DNA of 64,000 nt from Massariosphaeria phaeospora (GCA_011032825.1 JAADJZ010000013.1:930001-994000); one strand, 5' to 3'. Shown: positions 45,965-58,516, numbered from the stretch's first letter. Translations and numbers: made by a program. Notes: generated by a model from the sequence alone, not told the origin.

Positions 45965-46420
45965 TACTCGCACCCTCAAGCACCATCTTCAATTCCACTC
46001 CCTGCGCATCGAACCCTTTCTGCAGATTCGCTCGAGGAAGCTTCGTGATGGCCACCGCGCCCGCACCCCGGAACACCTCCCGTGACCCATACAGCACGAC
46101 GCCGTTCCCCAGGTCCCTGACAGCCTGCCACCGCTCCGCCTACAACACTCCCCGAAGATGCGACTCGAACCGCCACACAAAGCGGCCGAGCTGTGGCTGC
46201 ACCGCCGTGCTCTTCTCGTAACTGAACTGCGTCGAGAGCAGGTTGTTACGCGTGTTCTGTCGACTGGCAACGGCAGCGGCGGGATCTGCACGCGCGGGAA
46301 GAGGTTCTTGCCCTCCACGGCGTACGGGGTACTGCTCCGGCAGCGTGAACTTCAGTGGCGAGACAACGATACCTGCGCGTACGAATGGGTTCCAGTCGAC
46401 GTTATATCTATAGTTTGGTA
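45965..46420 (-). pseudogene. Unrecognised ORF interrupted by an in-frame stop
   Basis: On the minus strand one frame reads RYNVDWNPFVRAGIVVSPLK (from about 46400), then STQFSYEKSTAVQPQLGRFV and RFESHLRGVL, stop (TAG at 46140-46142). It continues in the same frame with VVLYGSREVFRGAGAVAITK and LQKGFDAQGVELKMVLEGAS to a TGA near 45960. Between about 46240 and 46330 a neighbouring frame looks more natural (YAVEGKNLFPRVQIPPLPLP), suggesting two compensating small indels. The continuity over 140 codons, with ordinary amino-acid composition on both sides of the stop, makes a recently decayed gene likely. I do not recognise the family. Confidence 0.45.
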
Positions 46421-46679
46421 AGTAACGTCCAGAGAAAAGTGAGCTAAGTGATAATGGTCCCGCTAGACTACTTCTGTCGTAGTGTTGGGGCTCAACGTCA
46501 TATCTAAACAAGCAACATAACCATCGATAAGGATCGGCCTGGAGATGTGTTTCCCGGCCTTGGATGCTTCCTGAATGTCTTAAGCTCAATACAACGTTCC
46601 CATTCTTACCCAAAGCAATGTCGTAGGCCTTATAACACGCCTTGTAATCTCGCCGCTAGTCGTTTATCGCCTCTACACA

Positions 46680-48046
46680 ATGTTCGCCACAACGCGGGCT
46701 ATCTCAACATCATTAGCCCAGTTTCCGCCGAGGTGTTTTACGTCCAGGGGTTTTTCGTCAAGTGCGAGCAAGAGATCGGATTTCACGCATGCGGTGATCG
46801 GGGCGGGCGTGGTGGGGCTGGCGGTTGCAAAGAAGTTGCAGGAAAGAGAGGGGGCGTCGACGGTGCTGATTGAGCGGAATGGAGCGGTGGGAATGGAGAC
46901 GAGTTCGAGGAATTCGGAGGTGCGTTGGTGGGTTCTTCTTTATTCCGGGTTTCATGCCCGTTTCTAGAGCGGATGGATATCTCTGTTTTCTTTTTCGAAG
47001 CATATGAGCACAAAGCTAAACACACACAGGTCATCCACGCCGGCCTCCACTACCCCCCCTCCTCCCTCAAAGCGACCCTCTGCCTCCGCGGCAAACACCT
47101 GCTCTACGATCTCTGCGCCCGCCACGCTATCCCGCACCGCCGCACGGGTAAATGGATCGTTGCGCAAGACGCCGCCCAGTTCGGCGCTCTGCAACGCCTG
47201 CACGCGCACGCGCACGCCGTCGGCGTCCCCACGCACTTCGTCTCCCCTACGCAAGCCCACGCCCGCGAACCCGACGTGCGCGCCGCGGCGGGCGTGCTCG
47301 AGAGCCCGTCGACGGGCATCGTGGATAGCCATGCGCTGATGCAGTATCTCGAGGGCGCGTTTACGGAGCTAGGGGGCGTGCTCGCGCTGCGGACGAGTGT
47401 GGTGCGTATCAAGCCGCTGGACGGTGGGGCAAGGGGCTGGGAAATCGAAACGACGACGACGACGCCGGATGCTGCTGCTGTCGCGGGCGAAAGCGAAACG
47501 TCGACCATCACGGCCGACACGCTCGTCAACGCCGCGGGCCTGGCCGCCATCCCCCTCGCCAACATGCTGCGCCCAGCCTCCCGCCAGCGAACCCCCTACT
47601 ACGCAAAAGGCACCTACTACTCCTACAGCGCGTCCTCCCCGCGGCCCTCCACACTCATCTACCCAGCTCCCTCCCCCGGCCACGCTGGTCTCGGCACCCA
47701 CCTCACGCTCGACCTGTCCGGGCGCATACGCTTCGGGCCGGACGTCGAGTGGACGACCTCGCCCAGCGACTACGCGCCCAACGCCGCGAACCTGGGCGCT
47801 GCGCTCGACGCCATCGCAGAGTATTTGCCGGGCGTGCGGCGCGAGGATGTGGGGCTGGATTATGTGGGGATTAGGCCGAAGATGGCGAGGGGGGCGGCGG
47901 GCGTGGCGGGAGAGGGGTTTGAGGATTTTGTGATTGGGGGGGAGGACGGGGTGCGGGGGTATGTGGGGTGTTTGGGGGTGGAGAGTCCGGGGTTGACGGC
48001 GGCGTTGGCGGTGGGGGAGGAGGTGGTGGGGAGGTTGTATCGGTAG
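46680..48046 (+). CDS. L2HGDH: L-2-hydroxyglutarate dehydrogenase, mitochondrial
   Basis: An FAD-dependent oxidoreductase that returns L-2-hydroxyglutarate, a side product of malate dehydrogenase, to 2-oxoglutarate. Exons 46680-46919 and 47030-48046 give 418 aa; the 110-nt intron (GTGCGT...CACACAG) is unusually long for this window. The Ser/Arg/Thr-rich N-terminus ([18 protein letters not shown]) looks like a mitochondrial presequence. The dinucleotide-binding fold [17 protein letters not shown] lies at about residue 38. The splice restores [14 protein letters not shown], a signature of the DAO-fold L2HGDH family; [36 protein letters not shown] and GIRPKM follow. The end [16 protein letters not shown] closes the FAD site. 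The second exon is strongly GC-rich. Convergent with the gene at 49575. Confidence 0.92.
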
Positions 48047-48255
48047 GGGGAAGGGGGAGGGGATGGGGATGGGGTGTTAGGCGGTTTGTTTTGCAAGGAT
48101 AGGAGAAGGTGTTGTAGGAAAGAAAGCTGTGAATTGAATTGAATTGAACCGGACCAAACTGAAGCGAATCGCGTCTCTCTATGTCCACAATGCTAACTAA
48201 CTAGTAAACTGATTAAAACAGGAGAGTTGCATAAATGTAGGTATACGCATATCTT

Positions 48256-48340
48256 GTATCTATCTATGTATCTATCTATCTATGTATCTATCTATGTATC
48301 TACCTATCCATCCACCTATCCATCTACGTACCTACCTCGC
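48256..48340. repeat. TCTA/TACC-type microsatellite
   Basis: Imperfect tetranucleotide array (TCTA, TGTA, CCTA variants). Confidence 0.9.
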
Positions 48341-48426
48341 TACTTACTAAACCTCCCACTCTCTCTCTCTCCTTCAACCAACGAACGTACTAACTTCCTA
48401 TTCCTCTTTACCGAGGACGCTAGACG

Positions 48427-48464
48427 TATAGATAGGTAGGTAGGTAGGTAGGTAGATAGGTAGA
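48427..48464. repeat. TAGG-type microsatellite
   Basis: Near-perfect TAGG array flanked by TAGA units; complementary in sense to part of the upstream TCTA/TACC array. Confidence 0.9.
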
Positions 48465-48953
48465 CACCAAAGCGTCTCGCAACTCTTCTCTTCTCTTCTC
48501 TTACCCTCCTACTCTCTTACTCTTTTACGTCTCACGTCTGTCTGACTCACCCTCCTGTACACACTCCCTCCACCCTCCTCACTCGATCAGCCCACTAATG
48601 AATCAATCAAATCCAACCAATCAAATCAATCCCCAATCCCCCAATCCTCAATCCCCAATTCAACTCCTCCCAACCCAACTCCTTCAACCCCCCTCTCTCC
48701 ATCCCCAGCAATGCAATTCCAATCCCTAGAATTTCCAAAGCACAGCACAGCACAGCACAGCACTCCAGCGCCAGCTAAGCTAAGCTAAGCTACTCTGATC
48801 AAACGCCAGCAAGCAAACACCCCCCTCCTCCCTCCCCTCTCCTTATAACTATCCATCTATGCGTCTCCTTGCCTTGCCTTGCCCACCCTCATTCTTTCTA
48901 CTCAGACCCGCGTAATCAGCTCAGCTGCACTCACGTACTCGCTATGAATACAT

Positions 48954-48986
48954 ACCTACTATCTATCTATCTATCTATCTATCTAA
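48954..48986. repeat. TCTA microsatellite
   Basis: About seven TCTA units; opposite in sense to the TAGA array at 49361-49384. Confidence 0.9.
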
Positions 48987-49360
48987 CCACACCCAACCCA
49001 ACTCAACTAGCCAACCAAGCAAGCACGCGCATTGATCCGTACCGTACGTACAGCGCATACCACAAACACGCCCCCCACATGTTGCGTTCGTTGAGAAGGT
49101 GCATAGAGTGAAGAGAGCACAGCTATCTTTAAGAATACGTGCGAGAAGAGAAGAGAGGAGAGGAGAGGAGAGAGAGGAGAGAGATACAGGGGCGTTCCTT
49201 CCTTCATAAGAGTAGAGTAGAGTAGAGTGCACACAGCAAAACCACACCGCCAAACTCCAATTCATTCAGTTCAATATCGCGGCAACAGGAGAAAAACAGC
49301 TTCAAGCAAAAAATAGAAATAAACCCTCCAATTCTATGCTTGATCCCAAGGCCAAGATGC

Positions 49361-49384
49361 ATAGATAGATAGATAGATAGATAG
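49361..49384. repeat. TAGA microsatellite
   Basis: About six perfect TAGA units. Confidence 0.9.
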
Positions 49385-49574
49385 CAACCACAGTTCTAGC
49401 CCTCAAGAAACAATCCAAGTATATGCGTTTCCGCGTCACCCCCGATCCCCGATCCCCCATCCCACACACTCGTCCCCTCCGCTCAACACTGTAGACATAG
49501 TCTACTACTCAAGAACGCCACCCAGCACGTCTTCTCGACTACACCCCCCTCCATCTCTCTCCCCGCTCCCCACA

Positions 49575-52500
49575 CTACTGAATAACCCTCGACGGCTGAT
49601 GATGCTTCAACCAAATATCGCCCCCCTCCCCCCTCTCCCACTTCCCCCACGCAATCCGATACGCATCCTCCAGATCGCTTACCCAGCGCCTCGTATCAAA
49701 CAGCGGGCTACTCCAGCGCGCCTCATACAGCATTCTGCGGAGCTCACTCAAGCGGCCCGTAACGCGATAGCCGCGATACGCGCAGTCGCTGGCCAGCCTC
49801 ACAGCCTTATCCTCATAGTCCTCTTCGTCTGTAGCAATCAGCTCCGTCGCGGCGCGCGCGCCCTCCGCGGACTTGGGCAGCGCGCCCTTGAGGATCGAGG
49901 CCGCCATGCGCGAGCACATTTTGTAGTTGTAGCGCGGCAGCGTGAGCAACGGGGTGCCGGACCAGAGCACGTCGGCGGCCGTGGTGTGCGCGTTGCATTC
50001 GGGCGTGTCGAGGAAGAGGTCGCAGACGCGGGCGCGGGCGATGTGTTGGTGCTTTTGGGCCACGTCGGTGAAGATGACGCGGTCGGCGACGCCTTGGCCC
50101 GCCCACTTCAGTGCTGTCTGCTTGAGGTTGGTTTCGCCGAGGTCGGGGAAGCGGAGGAGCCAGAGGACGGCGTTGGGTAGGCGCTCTAGGATGCGCAGCC
50201 ATGAGCGGAAGGTCGTCGGCTCGATCTGGGGCAAGTTAGTAATTAAAGACATACATATATAAAGGCAAGAAACGATGCTGACCTTGTACAACTGGTTGAA
50301 GTTACCGAGAATGACGGCATCGTCACGCAGAGTCGGGAATAGTTCCTTCCGCATGGCCCATCTTCTCTGTTGCTCTTCTTCCCAGGTCAGCTGCCGTCCT
50401 TGCGAGTCTGGAGCGCTCTGTCTGTGGTCACAGCAAAAGAATGTGTCGCGACAGAAGATAATGTTCTCGCCGTAGATCCAGCTATCATCAGTGCCGCCAC
50501 TGTTGTCGTCGATCAAAGCATCCTCAATATCAATGTTTCGCCGCCAGCTTCGAAGCGTAGCTGGTGGCACTGCTGTATCGTCTGCGAGGAGGTAGTCGCA
50601 CCATTCAGCGCCGAGAGTCCCCGCGAATCCCATGAACGACATTTGGATAGGCGCCGGACGGGCTGCAAATACCTCGTTCCTCGCACCACGAGTATAGCCG
50701 TTGAGATTGATGAGGATGTGGATTCCGTCATGGAGGATTTGACCGACTAGGCGCTCGGTAGGCCAGTTACTAGCATCATAGAAGACAGGGGCTTCCCTCT
50801 CGATCTGTTGACGATGAATAGACCCATCCCCGGCTGTAGTCGCATAACAGTAAGCCTTGAAACGAGACTGGTCATGGAGACCAAATACAGACTGCATCAG
50901 ATGGGCTAGCGGGTGGTTGTTGAAGTCAGACGACACATATCCTATTCGGAGCTCTGGCTTTGGGGGGGCTGGAGGAGCAAAAACATTCGCTGGCAACCAC
51001 GGAGCCCGAAGGGTAGAGCACGATATGCGAAGGCCGTTCCGCTGAGAGATTAGCCGGATCTGTTTCGCTGACATCGGGCAGGTGAATGTGTGAAATGGCA
51101 AAACCGTAGGAGCCGCGGGAACTGTCAAAGTACAAGGAAGCTGGGGTCGCCTGTAACTACCGGAAGGTCGTCGTCTGCCACCTGAGATATACTTGTCTTG
51201 GTACCATTGCCATGTGAGCCACCGAATAGCACGCTCGACAAGGCGAACAAGCCGTGCACCTTCCCATTTCTGACCTCGCCACTTGACAAGAGTATCTCTC
51301 ATATTGTGCTTCCTCTCCTGTATGTCTTCTGGCTCCCCATCGATCAACGCCATAGGTCGAAGCACGTCTTGAACATAGTCGTCATCAATGATGCCGCGTC
51401 CCCACTCTTCGCCATCGGCTAGTTGTTTCTCGACCAAATTCACGACCTTCTGAATCCAGCCAGAGCTTGACGCGCCTTGAAGTCGAGCATCCAAGAGCAT
51501 ACCATTCTCATCGACATGCCAACGATCACAAGATCCGCGGTCAGTGGCAATTCCACCTCTTCCAGTCCAGCCACAAACTGAATTTAGCGCATTTGCAAGG
51601 CCGCAAACCGCTTCAGCAAATTCAGGACTCGCTTTCACGGCCCTTTTGTAGTATATGATCGCGTCACTGATGCGGCCTTTGTCCTTCACGGCATTGGCGA
51701 GATTCGCTAGGGCAATATCAAAGTTCTTGTCGCATGATACCGCCTGCTCATACATCGTTATGGCGACATCCAGTTGGCCAATGTCCTTCAGAAGACTTCC
51801 TAGGTTTGTATAGAGATGCGCGTGCCGAGAGTCAAGAAGCAATCCATAGTTGTAGTAGGCAAGTGCAAGGGCGATGCCACTGCCCGGTACTAGTCCCGGA
51901 ATCTGGGGTTTAGGGATTGGATTGGATACCGTTATGTGCTTAGACGGCGCTGCTTGCTGCACACTGGCTAACAAAATACCTACGTTGTTTGCCGTTGATG
52001 GGCTAGGCTGCAACGACAGCGACAGGTAGTAAAGTGCTAGAATCTCTCTGACACTGTAGTTGCTTTGGTAAGCAGTAGCCTTTGGAGAGTTCGTTGCCAT
52101 GCCATCCTGGAAGATTTTCGCGAGCGAGAGGAGGGAATTGCTTGTGGTCGAGATTGCAGCCTTGCGTGACAGACCCTCACTTGGGACATACTTTAGACCA
52201 GGTAATTGGCCATGGTGGGGAAAGCACAGCTGCGCCGTCTTCAGGGCCGGTTCTGGATGGAGTAAGATGGGATCGGAGGAAGGAGGCAGGCGGTTACCCC
52301 CGGGCGAACGCTCCGCTGCGTCGTATCCCACAACGGAAAGGATGTGTTTGATAAGGCCGCCGATCCCTTGTATCTGGAGCCCCGCGCCAATGAGGACGGC
52401 ATTCTCAAATGCTTTCGCCGCGCCAGCACTGTCGCCCAGAGCGTAAAGCATATTGCCCTTCGCATGAACCAAAGCAAGTATGCGGCCGTTGTCGCACCCC

Positions 52501-54617
52501 GGTACAGCATATCCACTTGAGCCGAAGCCTGGTTGATCGGATCCTGGCAGTTCATCAAAATCCTTGGCCACCGATTCGACTTCTCCCTCATAGTCGAAGA
52601 CCGGCCTGTCCGAAATTTCCGAAACGGGCGTGGAGTCGTTCACCGAAGACGCCGAGCGTTCACTCTGAAGATCGACGTTTCTTGAGAAGTCGACTTTCTT
52701 CACATATCTCAACGAGCGTTCCACCTCTTCGATAACCTGCACAGCCTCTTGACCTCTGTGATCCGTGCATAGCAAGCCGATTAAATGCTCCACGGCTTCG
52801 AAGTAACTAGGGCGTAGCTTGACCGCTTGTCTGAAGTACTGCTCGGCCTCCTGTTTCTGCTGGAGGGCAAGCAGGGTAGCCGCAAGATTTGACGTTGCTT
52901 CAACATGACTGCAATGTGTTAGCGGCAGCTAGAATAAACATCTGGCACCATACTCTTTGTCTAAACTTAAGATATGTCTGTACCAGTCTTGGGCCTTCTG
53001 GTAATCACCCAACGCGTATGCCAGACAACCACCGAGGAGGATTCCGTCTATCCACGTCCACTTGCTCTCCTCACAATGCTTGAACATAGCATCCAAAGCC
53101 GACGCAGCGACCATGCTAGGTGGCGTGTCATGACGATAGGTTGGTTGGATACCTGCGACGGATGTCCCCGACATGCGCCGAAGGGTGCGTACTTGATCCG
53201 TACCCTGAACCTGTGGGTTGAATGTATGTGAATTCGTAAATTGTTGCGGCGGCGTTCTATGCTGCCCATCTCTATTGGGATATGGCGAGCCGAGAGCATC
53301 GGGGGTTCCAGGCTGATAATTTAGTGCAGGAGGGTAAGATTTCCGATAATCAGATGTTCGGGTGCTGTGATTGTTCGGTGTGGTAGAAAAATTGGCACTA
53401 GGTTGCCGGGGAGGCTTAGGGTAGATGTGAGGCCTAGCAGGCTGCTGCTGACCGTTGGCACCATTGTGGATGCTACTCTTCCGGGTGGATTGTAGATATT
53501 TTAGCAAGTCCACATAGACCGTATGTGCCCATGCGAACACCCGGTCCCGGCTTTGACCGTTGAGCGATTGAGGTCCAAATTCGTCCAAGGGCGTGATTAC
53601 AGGCGTGTGGTCGGGAACTGGCGTCGATTGATCAGAGGATGGAAGCGTGAACTCGTGAGGCGAACGTTGGGGAAGTGGCGCTGGTAAATGCTGATTTTGA
53701 TAGTCTAAAGCGGGATTATGATGAACTGGTGTATATACAGGATATTCGATAGACGGCCTTCCAATATTGTTGTACAAATTCAGCGGCTGATGTAGTTGGT
53801 AGTGGTTATGTTGAAGATTAGGAATATGGGGTACTGTGTTGTATGGATGCCCTAGGTACCCATTTGGTTGCGAAAAGTTCCAATTAGGGTCATGATGATA
53901 GAAGCGCGGATCTCGTAATGCAGCAGGTCGATATGGGATAAATGTGCCGTCGTGCCAGTACGGACCAAACGGACCCTGATCATTAGAGACCGTGGGGCCT
54001 AGATGACTTTGCAGTGACGGTTGCAATGCCCCACAAAACGGATTGCCGTACATCGGATATTGGTAAGGGTGTTGCTGTTGGGGGATTTGGTTTAGCGTGG
54101 AATCTACGTGTACACGTCCAGACCCTGACTGGAAGTAAAGAGTTGGGCTCCAATCTGAAGTAGCGTCTTGTTTCACTTGGCCAGTACTGTTATGTATACC
54201 TGGGGGCCGGACCGGAAGGTCTTGCCTGGGCTGGTACAGATTCCGAGAGTCTGCTGTCACGGGTAAGATGATGTGTTTCGTGGCATGCGGTTTGTCGCTC
54301 TCTTCCACCGAAGTCCCATCATATGCCGCCGCCAGTATCCCGTTCGGGGTTTTGCGACGAAGCATATGCTCCGGTGGTTTCGCATGCTTTTCGTTAGGAC
54401 TCGACGATGAGCCTTGCGAGTTGTAGGAATTGTGCCTGGACAGCGGATGCGCGTATTGTAGGGGCAAAGGTTGCTGGGACAGATTAGTTGGCCCATATGC
54501 CGGAGCATTTCGTGATTGCAAGCCATGTGGGGAGGCGAGCTGAGTTTGGGGATATGGTCCGACCGAGGAGATAAGCTGCGGCTGTGGCTGTGGGGGATAT
54601 GGTCGGACCATAGTCAT
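49575..54617 (-). CDS. OGT: O-GlcNAc-transferase-like protein (TPR + GT41)
   Basis: Predicted to glycosylate Ser/Thr of nuclear and cytosolic proteins with a UDP-sugar. Exons 52954-54617, 50283-52908 and 49575-50225 give 1646 aa in one frame; introns are 45 nt (52909-52953) and 57 nt (50226-50282, ending ACTAACTTGCCCCAG). Residues 1 to about 480 are Pro/Gln/Ser/Tyr-rich and disordered. TPR units follow between about 520 and 990 (WIDGILLGGCLAYALGDYQK, HLYTNLGSLLKDIGQLDVAI, DIALANLANAVKDKGRISDA). The GT41 catalytic part starts near residue 1205 (GYVSSDFNNHPLAHLMQSVF), with PAPIQMSFMGFAGTLGAEWC, ILGNFNQLYK just before the last intron, and CNAHTTAADVLWSGTPLLTL. Sequence agrees well with metazoan OGT signatures. 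Convergent with L2HGDH and divergent from SEC62. Confidence 0.93.
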
Positions 54618-57490
54618 GGTCGACGGTGCCGGCGGAGGGAGCTCCAGGGTTGGAAAGGGCCTGTTGATACGATGTTAGATGGCGTAGCGGGATGACTTGT
54701 TTATGACGCTCCGAGGCCGCTGTTTTCGTCGTTATGCTGTCGCGTAACCTGGTTCGAGACTGCTGAAAGTCGCTTTTTCCTACACTTTCAGGGTGATATC
54801 TTGACCAGCGGATAGTGCTTGGATTCCAACGACGCGTTCACTGGAATTGGACGTGTGCCTATGCCTTTGCGCAGTCCTCGTTCGCCTTGTACGCATGACA
54901 TAGCGTTTCAATGCTTGCTGCCACTCCTACACCTGGCGTCTCGTACTGGCTAGACACCAGCAAAAGAGCCACCGGTCGGGTTTATGAGGGCGATCAGCGC
55001 GGTTCTGGTGCGTCGGACGCGGCACTCGGGATAGGAATAAACGCGATGCTCGGGCAAGACGGCGTTCGAATCTACGTCGGCGGAGGGAAAGAGGCCTGAG
55101 GCGGGGGAGGAGAGATGTCAGCGGAGCACGCTTGAGGTTTCGAAGCAAGGGCGGCTGTGGAGCAGGCAGCGCAATGGTATTCACCTCTGCTCGCGCGCTA
55201 GCTAACATGGGCAGCGGCCCCCGCAGGGCAAATCACTCACACTTCGCTGGAAGGACGTTTGCCTTGGGGCGCGCCGGGGCAAGTCCAAGTGTGCTGAGGG
55301 CGTACAGGGCACTGCGGGTTTCGGGGTTGTGAGGCACAGGCTGCGAAAAAGCGCAGCAAGCGGACCGTTGGTCGCGTCACCGTCGAGGCAGGCTCCGCCG
55401 TTCAGCAACAACAGCAACAGCCAGGAGGGGGTGTTGGAGGAGAGACGGCGCTGGAGGACGGGCGGCGTGGTTGTTTTGAGCGGGATGCTGCACCTCGTCA
55501 TTAGTAGGAGGTGATTAGAGCCCGCTGTGAGGCGGCCCCAGTGAGGCGCTGGCACGCCCTGGAGCGCTAAGACAAAGCCAAACGATACGAAAGCGGATAA
55601 GCCGACAGGGATGCCTGGCCAGCTACCTACTGGCCGTCGGTCGGGGGTGCGTGGCGCGGCAGAAGAGACGACGGGGGCGCTGATCCAGGCCGGGCTCACC
55701 AGCAGCAGCAGCCAGCAGCCAGCAGCGCTCCCTCAGCGCACGGCGGCGGACGGGATGCGCGAGAGCGGTGGAGAGCGGTGGTCTGCCGCCTGCCGGATCG
55801 TCGTGGCCGTCGTGTGCCCAGCTGCCAGTGCTACACGGCTGCGAGACTGCGACTAGTGAAACAGGCTTCTTTGGCTTGCAGCTGTCCACCCACTGCGCAC
55901 TCCACTGAATCCATTCACAACGGTGATCGCCCTGGACGGCCGTGGCAGGCTGGGAGCCGGCTGCGAATCAGGCCGCGGCACCCGTCACCGCGGGAGCAAG
56001 TTATCTGGCTCCAGCCATGCACGACAGCACGACAGCAACCGCACTGTACCTACACCTACACCCACACCCACACCTACACGCCCGCCTGGTGCCGCGACGG
56101 CCGCCGCGAGCTCCTTGCATGCTTCCATGTCCGCACCGTGTCCCTCCGTTGGCGGGACAGATGTGTACCTTCTCTTACGGCTCGCTCCGGGCCTGACAAG
56201 GCCACGGTGAACGGTGGTGCATACGGGAGTTTAGGCTAGATTAACGTGTGCCGGATCTGACTGTCTTTGCTGCAATCCTGCGCATCGGCTTGCAAGGGCA
56301 GCGCTGTATGCTCACCGTGCTTGACAAATCTCGGCGTTGGCACCCGGCGCCGGACGAATCATTAATCCACGACTGTCCCGTCGAGGGGGCCATTCTTGCT
56401 GGTGTGATATGCAGTGTCTCACTCACATGTGCCGCTGCCTTGCAGAGTAAGAAACGAGATGGATTCGCGATAAGCGTTGCAGAGCGCAGCTGAAACCTAT
56501 AGCTACCCCTGGGCATGTTACTGCGCCATGAAGCAGGCACTACATATGTAGACCAAAATATTGATGGACCGCTGAACCCATATGTTCGAGTACCGCGGTG
56601 AGTAGATGGTCGTTGCTCTTCTTTACACCAAAATAGGCCTATACCACAGAGAGAAGTGTAAGGGCCAGAGTGTTGGTAAAGTGATGCTTCACAGGTTTGC
56701 ACGCGACTAATTGTGGTTGCGGGACCACTGCTACGCCGCTCACTTGCTGTGCCTAGTTCCTGCGTGACGGAAGAGGCACGGAGGTGGCTCGTTGACGGCG
56801 AAGGTCCCAGGCGCCAGGATGAGGGACCATGAGGTACCCGTTGAGCGCGGCGGAGCAAACTTGAATCCGCCGGGAGAGGAACATTAGTAACATCGCTGTT
56901 TGCTGTGCGCGTGCGGCAAAAGTAGTGACACAGCATTAGCCTAAGAGGAGACTTCCGCATCTCCATGGCAGTTGACGGATCGATCCGCTGGTACTAACGT
57001 CCGCCATGAGGCGTGGACCTGGGGGGTATCTGGTGGCTGTTACAGTACCCAAGTGCAGGCGGGCAAACACAAAGGCTACGCAGGACAAAGGCGAAGCTGT
57101 TCACGTCAGCGTGAGCTAAGAAGAATGTAGGGATAACTGGCTTACCAGAAGGAATAATACCCTGCGAGCGGCCACTCCTCACTCAGCAATCCGTGGCGGT
57201 GTTGGGTGCTGGCGCGGAGGTTTTGTGAAGTTGGCAAGTGGAGGAGCCGCCGAAAGAATTTTTAAGGCGGAGAAGCTTACACGTGACACGCTAACGCCGC
57301 TAGGTAAATAGTAGCTCCGGCACCGAACTGCTTTGAGATGATGTGTCTTCATTCAACCGGGGTTTGCTTTGCGCATTCACTGCACTTTTTTTCACCTATC
57401 ACTGTCTCAGCAACCTTCGCTGGGAGAAGAGATCCCAACGAAGTCTGGCAGCAAAATCTCCCAGTTAAACTACTGCTTTCACTGGTCACG
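54618..57490. other. Divergent intergenic region
   Basis: It separates the OGT-like gene and SEC62. Parts at 55.1-56.2 kb are GC-rich with overlapping frames on both strands and a CCTACACC repeat near 56050-56080. No domain-bearing ORF, RNA gene or transposon was recognised. The SEC62 reading frame is open upstream to 57338, but I treat that as leader. Confidence 0.5.
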
Positions 57491-58516
57491 ATGAGCACAC
57501 AAAGTGCGCCGCCCGGGCAACCCCAAGGAGGTCCCCCGCCAGGCCCTCCGCAACCGGGGCAACAGCCCACACCGGAACAAATAGCGCAGATGCAAAGACA
57601 ACTCGCCGCCGAAGCCGAAAAACGCGGACTCACACCACAACAATACATCGAACAGCTCAAAGCACAAGCCATGGAGCAACACCGCGCGCAACAGGCGCAA
57701 CAGCAGCAGCAGCAACAGCAGCAACAGCAGCAGCAACAGCAGCCAATCCAGCCCGGCCCGCCAAACCCCGCTGCGATCGCCGTGGCCAACTTTCTGAAGT
57801 CGCAGGACCTGAAGCCGCGAACGGTCATTCACGATGAGAAGCGCAAGGAGATGTTCAAAGGTAGCTATTTCTATACATCTTAGATATATATAGCAGCCTG
57901 AAAAGTCCTGGCCTAACCAATCCCGCAGTAAAACGAGCCATCCGCGCCCTCGAATCCCCCGCCTACACCAAAGCCCGCGCGAAGAACGCCCTCCTCCCCG
58001 AAGTCAACGACCGCCCCTCCGCCGAAAACACCTTCAAGCTGCTCCCGCTCTCGCTGCTCGCGCTCCGCGTCTCCCAAGTCGACCCCACGGCAGGCCACGA
58101 AGGCCACAGCCACGCCAAAACCAAGCGCGTCAAGGGCCTCTGGACGGTCAAGATCGAGCAGCACCAGGAAGCCGGCGACGAGCACTACTACATCTGGCTG
58201 TACGAGGGCTCGCAGTGGAAGATGAAGCTGTATGCGGGCGGCGCGCTCGTGCTCGTCATCGCCGTGTCGCTGTTCCCGCTGTGGCCGCTGTTCATGAGGC
58301 AGGGCGTGTGGTATCTCAGCATGGGCATGCTCGGTCTGATCGCGTTGTTCTTCGCCATGGCGATTGTGCGCTTGATCCTCTTCCTCATCACCATGTTCGC
58401 TGCGCCGCCCGGCTTCTGGCTGTACCCCAACCTCTTCGAAGACGTCGGCTTCTTCGACTCGTTCAGGCCGCTCTGGGCATGGCACAAGGTACGCCATCCC
58501 CTTCCCTTCCCCTCCC

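Larger units (their letters stand above)
48047..49574. other. Microsatellite-rich intergenic region between convergent genes
   Basis: About 1.5 kb densely packed with simple repeats. These are TCTA/TGTA units 48256-48340, GGTA units 48427-48464, CACAG units about 48740-48763, AGCTA units 48773-48793, TCTA units 48954-48986, GGAGA units 49142-49184 and TAGA units 49361-49384. It includes the 3' untranslated ends of both flanking genes. No gene seen. Confidence 0.7.

Noticed and set aside
47104..47933. Several long frames overlapping the L2HGDH second exon
   Set aside because: Third-position GC bias of the real gene opens the other frames; none has a domain.
57349..57828. Cysteine-rich frame on the minus strand
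   Set aside because: It is the antisense of the SEC62 polyglutamine and Pro/Gly codons (CTG read as poly-Cys/Leu), not a cysteine-rich peptide gene.
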